Origin: Perlabentimonas sp034003245
GTDB taxonomy: Bacteria > Bacteroidota > Bacteroidia > Bacteroidales > Tenuifilaceae
Assembly: GCA_034003245.1 (NCBI GenBank)
Contig: JAVEYY010000005.1
Coordinates: forward strand, 77,425 to 141,424
DNA length: 64,000 nucleotides
Direction of reading: 5' to 3'
Positions within the stretch are counted from its first letter, which is position 1. Each line of letters opens with the position of its first letter. Below the pieces are notes generated by a model. That model saw only the letters and a list, made by a program, of their open reading frames with translations, searched no databases and had not been told where the DNA came from. Below are positions 15,719 through 22,808 of the stretch, piece by piece. The position numbers and the translations under genes are program-made.

Positions 15719-16096
15719 ATGCTTCGTTTAATTCTAATTGTTGGAACTGGCGGGTTTATTGGAACCGTTGGCCGTTTCTTACTATCGAGGGTAATACACG
15801 CCAATACCCTCACCTCATTTCCACTGGGTACCTTTACTGTTAACATCATCGGTTGCTTGCTAATTGGTATTATCTACGGGATATCGGGCAAAAGCAATAT
15901 CATTAGTCCCGATCTCCGGCTATTCCTTACAGTGGGGGTTTGCGGTGGATTCACCTCTTTCTCAACCTTTAGCAGCGAAAACATCTTCCTGCTTAGGGAT
16001 GGTAACTTTATGCTTTTTGCCCTATACACCAGCCTTAGCGTGTTTCTATGCCTTGTTGCCGTTTACTTAGGAAACCTTATTACTAAACTATACTAA
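15719..16096 (+). CDS. crcB: Fluoride channel CrcB/Fluc
   Basis: 125 residues with four membrane helices, the standard length for this dual-topology fluoride channel. I chose the ATG at 15719 (MLRLILIVGTGGFIGTVGRF); an upstream in-frame ATG at 15686 lies within the riboswitch aptamer. Family motifs include GGFIGTVGRF, the pore Asn in FPLGTFTVNIIGCL and the Phe-box region GVCGGFTSFSTFS. It expels fluoride from the cytoplasm. The riboswitch directly upstream independently supports the function. Followed after 3 bp by the DUF190 gene. Confidence 0.96.
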   Translation: MLRLILIVGTGGFIGTVGRFLLSRVIHANTLTSFPLGTFTVNIIGCLLIGIIYGISGKSNIISPDLRLFLTVGVCGGFTSFSTFSSENIFLLRDGNFMLFALYTSLSVFLCLVAVYLGNLITKLY

Positions 16097-16099
16097 CCT

Positions 16100-16453
16100 A
16101 TGGAAACCAATAGAGAAGCCAAGCATTTGCGTATTTTTATTAGTAACACCGATAAGTTCAGGTACTCGCCCCTCTACGAGGTAATTGTATTTGCTGCCAA
16201 GCGCTACGGGATGGCTGGAGCTACCGTGCTTAAAGGGGTGATGGGATACGGATCGAGCAGCACGGTTAGGTCGATGAAGTTCTGGGAGGTTACCGAGAAG
16301 CTGCCCCTGGTAATAGAGATAATCGACGAGGCCGAGAAGGTGGAAAGCTTTGCCGAAACCATTATGCCCTACTTCGACAAGCTGAAAACGGGTTGCGTGA
16401 TGACCATTGAGAAGGCGAATATCATTCTTCACAAAACGGGGCAAAAGAATTAG
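16100..16453 (+). CDS. DUF190-family small protein
   Basis: 117 residues with the typical DUF190 pattern: an early beta strand LRIFISNTDK, the GxxGATVLKGVMGYG segment (GMAGATVLKGVMGYGSSSTV) and a second strand PLVIEIIDEAEKV. It has the alpha/beta ferredoxin-like fold of a soluble regulatory protein resembling PII. The gene is often next to crcB, as here (3 bp apart, same strand), so a part in fluoride handling is likely. No biochemical role can be read from the sequence. Confidence 0.88.
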   Translation: METNREAKHLRIFISNTDKFRYSPLYEVIVFAAKRYGMAGATVLKGVMGYGSSSTVRSMKFWEVTEKLPLVIEIIDEAEKVESFAETIMPYFDKLKTGCVMTIEKANIILHKTGQKN

Positions 16454-16540
16454 ATTGGATTACCCTATTCTTTCAAGCGATCCAGCGCTGAAATCTGTTA
16501 CTTATACTCAGCTAGGTATTTGCAACAAACCAGTAGTAAG

Positions 16541-16572
16541 AAAAAGTGCCAACAAAACATGTCGGCACTTTT
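16541..16572. terminator. Bidirectional terminator between DUF190 and the beta-trefoil gene
   Basis: AAAAGTGCC (16542-16550) and GGCACTTTT (16564-16572) form a 9-bp stem with A/T-rich flanks on both sides. It serves both converging genes. Confidence 0.8.
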
Positions 16573-16593
16573 CTTCAACTGCAAGTGTTATCT

Positions 16594-18555
16594 CTACAAA
16601 TATTCAATATTCCACTTTGCGCTAAGCCATCCTGGAGCGATATCGGTACTCTGAAGCTTCCCACTCTCAATATTCAAGTAGGTATTATTATGCCTATTTT
16701 TCAACAGTATGCCATTTGTATTTGGAACTTTATGAACTGACCACATAGCGCTATGCCATCCCGGACCTGCCTGAGAGCACTCCACTTTTCCGTTCTCCAC
16801 GTGGAGATAGGTTCCCTTCCAAGCACTTTTAATTCTCATATATTTTCCGCCCTCAACGGGTTCAAGAACCCATTTTGCACTCAGCCAACCGGGAGCAGCC
16901 TTGTCGCACTGTGGCCCTCCAAATTCAATGTTCAGTTGTGTTTGATTAAGAATATTAGTGAGCCGTACTTGTTGGTTAAACTTAACGCTGGATTGTGCAC
17001 TAACTATTTGATCTTTTGGCTCAAGCTTTGGTTCAGGCTTGGCTACTCTCACATATCCTAACTCCCAACGTGCGCTTAGCCAACCATAATCTATTTGTGA
17101 GCATTCCAAACGTCCTCTCTCAACATGTAAATATTCAGTATTCTTCCACAAGCTCTTTATGCGTACTGAATTAGAACCAGGAATATCCTCAATTACCCAC
17201 ATTGAACTCAGCGCACCAGCTCCTATCGGGGAGCAACCTAGTGTTCCAGTCTCGATATGTAGATAGGCATCTTTCCAAGCACTTTTTATTCTTACAGCAT
17301 TTTTCCCTTTCACCTTCTCGAAAATCCACTTGGCGCTAGCCCAAGCAGGTGAAATCTCTTCGCTTTTTGGACTTCCATGCTCAATGTGAATGGCTGTCTT
17401 GTTCCAATAATTCCTAATATGAAGTTGAGCGTTTTCATTCACCTCAGTAGTATAAAAGTCTATCGGGCCTGCAAACTTAGTGTCTTTCATTAAGTGCTGC
17501 CAAATGCTATTCCTCGCATCTAGATGTCTATTCTTATACTCATCAATCTTACTCCTGAAGATCCTTCCCCCATTCGCTGCATTATCCGGCACAAGGTAAA
17601 AACTCACATAAGAGCGATCACCCCTTATGCGATTCCAGTCGTTATCAATTTTACCAACTACCTGGTTCCACTGTTCTAGCACATACCCTTTCCGTAGTTC
17701 CTCCGTTTGCTGGGGTGTTTTACCTTGGATGTTAACTAGTACGGGCATAGTTCGGTCATAAAACTCGCAAAGAGCAAGATTGGCCCCGTTGAGTAAGGGC
17801 TTCGAGAGTTTCCATGCATGATCGGGAACGCATTTGTTGTCGCACTCCGAGGGTTTATGTGTCATGTGTTTTGATGCAGTTTTTGCAATTTTCATTGCAT
17901 CGTCAAAGGCTCCTGCAATGGCTTTACCCGACTCTACAGCAGCATTTGCCACTGCTTTGCCCACCTTGGTCAGCTCATCCTTTGCCACCTCCTCAATTTT
18001 AGAGGCGATAGCTTTCACAATCTTTACAGGATCGATGGTCCCTTCAACCTTCGGGATTGGGAGCCTTGAGCCAAAAACGTAGATATTGAGGTCTAATGCC
18101 CCAACCAGCTCCATGCTCAGGTTGTAGGTTAGCGATGCCCTTGAGCTTCGTATCTCCAGCGTATTGAACACGGTTTCGATTACGGGGGCAATCACCTTAA
18201 TCTTCTTCACCTCATCCACAATCTCATCCTTAAACTTATCGTCGATATTGGCGGCAATCTCAAACGCCTTACTGGTAAAGGTCATCTCAATGTCCTGCAG
18301 CCCCAGCACTGACATTACCGTGGCTCCGGGAAACATCTTGAGATCGTCGATGCCCACCGAGGTTGACAGGGAAAGGGGCTTGATGGTTCCCTTAAAGCTA
18401 AACTTACCCAGCTTTCCAAGGTCTAGCGAATACAAATCGCCTTTTTTAACAAAAGGAATCTCGCCAAATACGGGCACCTTTATCTTATCGGAGCCAAAAA
18501 CATTAATGCTTATGGTGATTAGCAGCAGAATAATCACCGATTTCATTTTAATCAT
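16594..18555 (-). CDS. Secreted protein with two C-terminal beta-trefoil domains
   Basis: 653 residues with a signal peptide (MIKMKSVIILLLITISINVF; start at 18555 or 18546). Residues ~25-170 are beta-rich and unknown. Residues ~170-235 are an Ala/Lys-rich amphipathic helical stretch. Residues ~240-365 contain cysteines in DNKCVPDHAW. The last 280 residues hold six related ~43-residue repeats, each with a pattern like RIKSAWKGTYLHVENGKVEC and ending in S-A-K/R/M-W. The repeat-ending Trp residues fall at 410, 453, 497 and 562, 605, 648. They form two groups of three split by a Pro/Lys linker (~503-520), the layout of two beta-trefoil, ricin- or fascin-like binding domains. A carbohydrate- or surface-binding role is possible; no catalytic domain was recognised. 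Transcribed alone. Confidence 0.8.
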   Translation of the reverse strand: MIKMKSVIILLLITISINVFGSDKIKVPVFGEIPFVKKGDLYSLDLGKLGKFSFKGTIKPLSLSTSVGIDDLKMFPGATVMSVLGLQDIEMTFTSKAFEIAANIDDKFKDEIVDEVKKIKVIAPVIETVFNTLEIRSSRASLTYNLSMELVGALDLNIYVFGSRLPIPKVEGTIDPVKIVKAIASKIEEVAKDELTKVGKAVANAAVESGKAIAGAFDDAMKIAKTASKHMTHKPSECDNKCVPDHAWKLSKPLLNGANLALCEFYDRTMPVLVNIQGKTPQQTEELRKGYVLEQWNQVVGKIDNDWNRIRGDRSYVSFYLVPDNAANGGRIFRSKIDEYKNRHLDARNSIWQHLMKDTKFAGPIDFYTTEVNENAQLHIRNYWNKTAIHIEHGSPKSEEISPAWASAKWIFEKVKGKNAVRIKSAWKDAYLHIETGTLGCSPIGAGALSSMWVIEDIPGSNSVRIKSLWKNTEYLHVERGRLECSQIDYGWLSARWELGYVRVAKPEPKLEPKDQIVSAQSSVKFNQQVRLTNILNQTQLNIEFGGPQCDKAAPGWLSAKWVLEPVEGGKYMRIKSAWKGTYLHVENGKVECSQAGPGWHSAMWSVHKVPNTNGILLKNRHNNTYLNIESGKLQSTDIAPGWLSAKWNIEYL

Positions 18556-18783
18556 AGGAGTTTGGTTTTTGAATTAGTAGAAATTTTGGATTCAAATATT
18601 TTGCGTCCTTTATCTGTTCCTATTTACCTGAGCTGATTGTCAAAAACAAGACAATTTAGTGTCGATCAATATCTTTTCTGTTGCGAGCGCTAAGCCATTT
18701 TGAAATATTACACGTTCAAATTCTTTTAAAAAAATTCCTCCTTAAACCTAAAAAAATTCTTTAAAAATATTTTGCTACATTGA

Positions 18784-18926
18784 TAATCAGTTCGGATTTT
18801 ATTGACGAAACGAAGCAATCTGCTGATTAAAATTCTTCCTATGGTATAAGAGAGTGTTTCAACCCTCTAGGAGCAGGGTTTTCGCTATAACGTTATGTTG
18901 ATTCTGTAGCAATCCAGTATACCATA
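18784..18926. other. Intergenic region with nested inverted repeats, possible structured RNA
   Basis: The 420-bp gap 18556-18976 has no gene. It contains TAATCAG/CTGATTA (18784-18790, 18823-18829). It also contains a larger structure in which TATGGTAT (18840-18847) pairs with ATACCATA (18919-18926) around an inner hairpin, AACCCT/AGGGTT (18861-18866, 18875-18880). The piece GAAGCAATCTG near 18812 resembles the inside of the dispersed palindromic repeat. It ends 50 bp before the HAD gene, so it may be its leader or an independent RNA. Confidence 0.35.
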
Positions 18927-18976
18927 AGAAAAAAAATAATAATTTTCTGCCTGATTCACTTAAAGAAGTCCATACG

Positions 18977-19447
18977 ATGATAAGAATTGGCATCCCCAGT
19001 AGAGAGCCAGTGTTTGCAGAGCACCTGGTGCTCGATTACAACGGAACTCTAGCCCTCGACGGGCAGCTACTTGAAGGAGTGAGCGAACTGCTCGGCAGAC
19101 TCTCGCAGCACCTTTCAGTTCACGTTATTACTGCCGACACTTTTGGTACGGTTGAGAAAACCTTTACCAATACCAATATCAGCGTAAAAATTATTGATGG
19201 GAAAGATCAGGGGACGCAAAAGGCCGATTTTGTTGCCAACCTAAAACCCCAATCGGTGGTGGCCATTGGTAACGGGGCAAACGATGCGCAGATGCTTAAG
19301 CTGGCCGCCATTGGTATTGCCACAATGCAAGCTGAGGGGGCATCGGTTAAGGCGCTGATAAACGCCGAGATTACGTGCACCAGCATTGTAGATGCCCTTA
19401 ACCTTCTGCTAAACCCCAAACGAATTGCAGCTACTCTTAGGCTGTAG
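18977..19447 (+). CDS. HAD-superfamily protein resembling a soluble P-type ATPase domain
   Basis: 156 residues. It carries the HAD nucleophile motif as LVLDYNGTLA (Asp20), with Asn where phosphatases have the second Asp. It also has the late motif AIGNGANDAQMLKLAAIGIA (GxGxND), as in the phosphorylation domain of P-type ATPases. There is no cap domain and no membrane segment. Family members are usually annotated as soluble P-type ATPase or HAD hydrolase without known substrate. It is the first of five small plus-strand genes (to 21123); the next four encode rhodanese, cysteine-rich and thioredoxin-like proteins. Confidence 0.82.
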   Translation: MIRIGIPSREPVFAEHLVLDYNGTLALDGQLLEGVSELLGRLSQHLSVHVITADTFGTVEKTFTNTNISVKIIDGKDQGTQKADFVANLKPQSVVAIGNGANDAQMLKLAAIGIATMQAEGASVKALINAEITCTSIVDALNLLLNPKRIAATLRL

Positions 19448-19508
19448 AATTCAACAATCGCCATAGTCATCCTGTTACTATCGTTGAGTTCATCCACATC
19501 ATATTTAC

Positions 19509-19516
19509 TATCTTTG
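19509..19516 (+). promoter_or_regulatory. -7 promoter box for the rhodanese gene cluster
   Basis: TATCTTTG, a full match to TAnnTTTG, lies 14 bp before the ATG of the first rhodanese gene. The transcript leader would therefore be very short. A TTG lies 22 bp upstream of the box, a little beyond the usual spacing. Confidence 0.55.
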
Positions 19517-19530
19517 CAAAAAAAATAATT

Positions 19531-19974
19531 ATGAACACTACCGATACACCAAAGCACCAAACCTTTACCCTGCCTGGGGTTAGCCATATTGGCTCCTACG
19601 GAGCCGCCGATGCCATTGCAAACAAAAACGCAATTATTGTTGATGTGAGGGAAAGCGATGAACTCGATATTATTAAGTTCGACTCCACCGAGGTAATCCA
19701 TCTGCCCATGTCGGTTATTGCCGACAGGTATGGCGAGCTGCCCAAAGATAGGCCGCTTATTGTTGCCTGTAACAACGGAGTGCGAAGCGCAAAAGCGGTG
19801 AATTTGCTTAACTACCAGGGATACACCAATGCCACTAACCTCGATGGGGGCATTATCCAATGGAACCGCGATGGGCTACCGCTTATCCTTCGTCAGGATT
19901 TAATAGATGATGCTGAGCATTGCGGAAGCCATAATCAGTCGGGCGGGTGTGGTGGTTGTAGCTGTGGCTGCTAG
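19531..19974 (+). CDS. Rhodanese-domain protein with cysteine-rich tail
   Basis: 147 residues. The rhodanese fold is plain: NAIIVDVRESDELDIIKF, then the active-site loop IVACNNGVRSAKAV with catalytic Cys, then NLDGGIIQWNRDGLP. Rhodaneses move sulfane sulfur (or bind selenium or arsenic) on the Cys persulfide. The last 20 residues are unusual: a tail with five cysteines (EHCGSHNQSGGCGGCSCGC) that could bind a soft metal or accept sulfur. The next gene product also ends in a CCGCGG cluster, and ArsC at 31615-32058 ends in CYCCG. Cytoplasmic, no signal. Confidence 0.88.
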   Translation: MNTTDTPKHQTFTLPGVSHIGSYGAADAIANKNAIIVDVRESDELDIIKFDSTEVIHLPMSVIADRYGELPKDRPLIVACNNGVRSAKAVNLLNYQGYTNATNLDGGIIQWNRDGLPLILRQDLIDDAEHCGSHNQSGGCGGCSCGC

Positions 19975-20071
19975 GGGATTTTAAATGATGAATGACAAAT
20001 GGCTACACCCCTTATAAACGCTGGAGAGATCAATCAATCAGTAAATCATCAATCATCCAATCATTTTTAAG

Positions 20072-20296
20072 ATGCCAACATTCTACTGTAAGTCATGCGA
20101 GCTAAAGTTCGAAGCTGAGGGCACAACGCAGGTATGGATAGATCCAACCTTTGGCCCCTGCAGCAAGCTTACCGCTACGTGTCCAACCAATGGGGAGGAG
20201 TGTAGCGAGTACCGGCCACCCAAGGTATCGAAAGAAACCAGGGCAAACGCCCCTGCCTGTGGAATGCAAGGAGGATGTTGTGGATGTGGAGGGTAA
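20072..20296 (+). CDS. Small nine-cysteine protein, probable metal binder
   Basis: 74 residues, nine of them Cys. An N-terminal zinc-ribbon-like pair (FYCKSCELKF) is followed by CSKLTATC and EEC, then a tail GMQGGCCGCGG. The arrangement CxxC-x20-C-x6-C-x6-C looks like a small zinc or iron-binding fold. Reality as a gene is supported by its position between rhodanese and thioredoxin-like genes on the same strand, the conserved-looking CxxC start and the matching tail of the rhodanese upstream. Function unknown; delivery or sequestration of a thiophilic metal or sulfur is conceivable. Confidence 0.7.
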   Translation: MPTFYCKSCELKFEAEGTTQVWIDPTFGPCSKLTATCPTNGEECSEYRPPKVSKETRANAPACGMQGGCCGCGG

Positions 20297-20448
20297 GAAA
20301 CAATGGAATAACGAATTGCGAAGGAATAGAACACCTAGGACAAATGCACAAAATGACAATGACCAATCCAAACCAAAACTTCCTCATTCGAAATTCGAGA
20401 TTCAGTGTTCGATATTAAATCACATTAACCTATAAGCAAATCAAAACA

Positions 20449-20688
20449 ATGGACATTAAGGTTCTCGGTCCTGGTTGCCCAAACTGCTTACGACTCGAGG
20501 CAATGTGTCGTGAAATTGTGAATGAGCTTGGCATAGATGCCGAAATTGAAAAGATAACCAATGTAAGCACGTTCCCAAATTATGGCGTTTGGCTTTCGCC
20601 AGGTTTAATAATAAATGGGCAGCTGAAACTCCAGGGTAAGATGCCAACCCAAGCCACCCTAACGGGGTGGATAAAGAATGCTATGTAA
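20449..20688 (+). CDS. Small thioredoxin-fold protein, paralogue of the ArsE-like protein
   Basis: 79 residues, clearly homologous along its length to the 12621-12863 product. It starts with VLGPGCPNCLRLEAMC, has the redox pair C10-P-N-C13, and later reads SPGLIINGQLKLQGKMP where the other reads TPALVIDEKVIFSGKVP. Both are minimal thioredoxin folds. It stands 12 bp before the second rhodanese-like gene, so the two are co-transcribed. A thiol reductase or persulfide-transfer partner for the rhodaneses is a reasonable inference. Confidence 0.85.
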   Translation: MDIKVLGPGCPNCLRLEAMCREIVNELGIDAEIEKITNVSTFPNYGVWLSPGLIINGQLKLQGKMPTQATLTGWIKNAM

Positions 20689-20700
20689 TGTGTTAAAGCT

Positions 20701-21123
20701 ATGAAGGAATTTTTCAAGAATCATGGCTTAAAAATAAAGGATATTGTTCATCTTACTCCCAGGGAGGCATACGAGTTTTGTCTTAATGGAGCAATTCTGC
20801 TCGACCTAAGGCTCGATTTGCTTTTCAACAGCAAACGCTTCGATGTTCCCGAAATGCTTCACTGCCATAATGATGAGATAAATAATTACTTCCATCACCT
20901 ACCCACCGACCGCCCAATAATTATTGCCGATGCCGTGGGAATACACAGCAAGGAGGTGGTAGAATTTCTTCAGGGAAAAGGGTATTCGAATGTGGCAAAC
21001 CTAGTAGGTGGCATCCACGACTGGGAGCGCGATGGCCTGCCCATAACTATCGACCCCGACGAGACGCTTACAGGAGGTTGTATGTGCCAGCTACGCACCT
21101 GGAGCAAAAAGAAGAAAAAATAG
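20701..21123 (+). CDS. Rhodanese-like protein lacking the catalytic cysteine
   Basis: 140 residues with the rhodanese architecture: LTPREAYEFCLNGAILLDLR, LPTDRPIIIADAVGIHSKEV and NLVGGIHDWERDGLPITI. The active-site position, Cys in the neighbouring rhodanese (IVACNNGVRS), is Asp here (IIADAVGIHS), so ordinary sulfurtransferase chemistry is not expected. Other cysteines exist (EFC, LHC and a GGCMCQ motif near the C-terminus). It could be a binding or scaffold paralogue of the 19531-19974 protein. Last gene of the run; it ends just before a terminator that serves purQ from the other side. Confidence 0.8.
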   Translation: MKEFFKNHGLKIKDIVHLTPREAYEFCLNGAILLDLRLDLLFNSKRFDVPEMLHCHNDEINNYFHHLPTDRPIIIADAVGIHSKEVVEFLQGKGYSNVANLVGGIHDWERDGLPITIDPDETLTGGCMCQLRTWSKKKKK

Positions 21124-21133
21124 AATTTCCCAA

Positions 21134-21165
21134 ACAAAAAAAAGCCATCAGTCTCTTGATGGCTT
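21134..21165 (-). terminator. Intrinsic terminator of purQ
   Basis: On the minus strand a 9-bp stem AAGCCATCA/TGATGGCTT with a 6-nt loop is followed by eight U. It lies 21 bp past the purQ stop. Confidence 0.88.
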
Positions 21166-21185
21166 GTACTACTACAAAGATTTGT

Positions 21186-21887
21186 TTACTTCAACCGCTC
21201 CTTCATCACTTGCAGGAAGGATTCAAAAATTAACCTACCATCGGTATTGCCCAGCTCATCATCGGCAGCGCGCTCTGGATGGGGCATCATGCCGAATACA
21301 TTGAACTCGCTATTACAAACACCGGCAATATTCTCTACCGATCCATTGGGATTCACTGCTTCGGAGATATTTCCGTCCTCATCGGAGTAGCGGAAAAGGA
21401 TTTGCCCGTTGATACGCATGGCTGCAAGGGTTTCCTTATCGGCGTAGTAGCGCCCCTCGCCATGGGCAATGGGGATTTTTAGTGCTCTACCACGAGGCAG
21501 CAATGCTGTGGGGGCTGCTGTTTTGCTATCGGGTAGGATGTAAACATTCTTGCACTCAAACTTCTGACTATTGTTGTGAAGTAGGGCACCAGGCAATAGT
21601 TTGGCCTCACAGAGAATCTGAAACCCATTGCATACGCCAAACACAAAACCTCCGGCATTGGCAAACTCTATCACCTTCTCCATAATGGGCGAGAAACGTG
21701 CCAGTGCACCCGAACGGAGGTAATCGCCATAGGAGAATCCACCAGGCAGCACAACAGCATCAACTCCCTGCAAATTAGTATCCTTGTGCCACAACTCTAC
21801 CACCTCCTGCTCCATGATGTTCCTCAGAACGTAAATCATATCGTGATCGCAGTTGGAACCTGGGAAAATTACCACGCCAAACTTCAT
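21186..21887 (-). CDS. purQ: Phosphoribosylformylglycinamidine synthase, glutaminase subunit PurQ
   Basis: 233 residues, standard length for stand-alone PurQ. It begins MKFGVVIFPGSNCDHDMIYV, carries the class I glutaminase nucleophile in VFGVCNGFQILCEA and the His/Glu pair in FGMMPHPERAADDELG. It releases ammonia from glutamine for the PurL synthetase in step four of purine synthesis. No purL or purS lies in the window, so the partners are elsewhere. Several Bacteroidota use a fused large PurL instead, which makes a separate PurQ worth noting. A full-consensus promoter lies just upstream and a terminator downstream: a single-gene unit. Confidence 0.95.
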   Translation of the reverse strand: MKFGVVIFPGSNCDHDMIYVLRNIMEQEVVELWHKDTNLQGVDAVVLPGGFSYGDYLRSGALARFSPIMEKVIEFANAGGFVFGVCNGFQILCEAKLLPGALLHNNSQKFECKNVYILPDSKTAAPTALLPRGRALKIPIAHGEGRYYADKETLAAMRINGQILFRYSDEDGNISEAVNPNGSVENIAGVCNSEFNVFGMMPHPERAADDELGNTDGRLIFESFLQVMKERLK

Positions 21888-21910
21888 AGCATCAGTTTTA
21901 AAAAGTTGCC

Positions 21911-21941
21911 CAAAGATAGGTATAAAATGATTTAGTGCAAA
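21911..21941 (-). promoter_or_regulatory. purQ promoter, TTTG-N19-TATCTTTG
   Basis: On the minus strand TTTG (21941-21938), 19 bp, then TATCTTTG (21918-21911): a full match to the Bacteroides -33/-7 consensus. It lies 24 bp before the purQ ATG. Confidence 0.8.
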
Positions 21942-22036
21942 AATTCGATTCGTGTATTATTAGCTGCATAACATACTGAGCTTATGCGTCACATATCGAA
22001 TGTAAAGTATAATTTCGCGCCAAATTTAAAAGGAAC

Positions 22037-22807
22037 ATGAAAAGGGTTTGGTTTGCTTTCGTATTTATTGGTTTTATTGGGGTTGGACTTGCAGTTGCCG
22101 ATGAGCATTCTTCTACCAGTTCGGCCCCTGTGGACAAAATTCCTCACACCACCGATTCGTTAAGCATTGAGTTCTCGGCAAACTTCCAGTCGCGCCATGT
22201 TTGGCGGGGAAGCCTCACCTGCGATGCATGGAATATTCAGCCAACTTTTAACCTAAGCAAACGCAACTTTTTATTTGGCGCGTGGGCTGCCTATACGGTA
22301 AACAGCAGTTACGCCGAGGTTGATCTTTATGCATCGTACTCGCACGGCCCATTCACAGTCTCGGTGCTCGACTACTTTTGCCCAAACGAGAGTATAAGGT
22401 TCAGCCGATTCTTCGACATCAAACAATCCACTACCCAACATACGCTTGATGTCACCCTTAGCTTTGATGGTACAAAAAGATTTCCTTTTACACTTCTGGC
22501 CTCAACCCTTGTTTGGGGCGACGACCTTAATCCCAGTACTGGAAAAAACTTCTACTCAACTTACTTTGAGGCAGGCTACTCTTGGCAACGAACACCCGCC
22601 CAGAAATTTGATTTTCTAGTTGGATTTACCCCATTCAGTGGTTACTATGCCGATAAGGCAAGCGTGGTGGCGGTTGGTGCAGGCATTAATCAATCTTTAA
22701 AGATAAACGATCACCTGAAGCTGCCCATATTTGGGAAGTTGTTGGTAAATCCATACACCCAGAATATATTTTTTGTTTTCGGATTTACACTTGGAACAGG
22801 GCAATAA
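22037..22807 (+). CDS. Exported beta-barrel-like protein, TorF-like
   Basis: 256 residues with a signal peptide (MKRVWFAFVFIGFIGVGLAV ... ADE). The mature part alternates aromatic and polar residues in ~10-residue strands (FSANFQSRHVWRG, LFGAWAAYTVNSSYAEVDLYASY) and ends in a strand with alternating hydrophobics, as for a small outer-membrane barrel. The SRHVWRGS pattern early in the chain resembles the TorF group of putative porins. It ends 1 bp before the stop of the converging GIN-domain gene. Function unassigned. Confidence 0.65.
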   Translation: MKRVWFAFVFIGFIGVGLAVADEHSSTSSAPVDKIPHTTDSLSIEFSANFQSRHVWRGSLTCDAWNIQPTFNLSKRNFLFGAWAAYTVNSSYAEVDLYASYSHGPFTVSVLDYFCPNESIRFSRFFDIKQSTTQHTLDVTLSFDGTKRFPFTLLASTLVWGDDLNPSTGKNFYSTYFEAGYSWQRTPAQKFDFLVGFTPFSGYYADKASVVAVGAGINQSLKINDHLKLPIFGKLLVNPYTQNIFFVFGFTLGTGQ

Positions 22808-22808
22808 A

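Noticed and set aside
20083..20387. Several minus-strand open frames opposite the nine-Cys protein
   Set aside because: They are shadows of the plus-strand gene, which has the CxxC pattern and fits the same-strand cluster.
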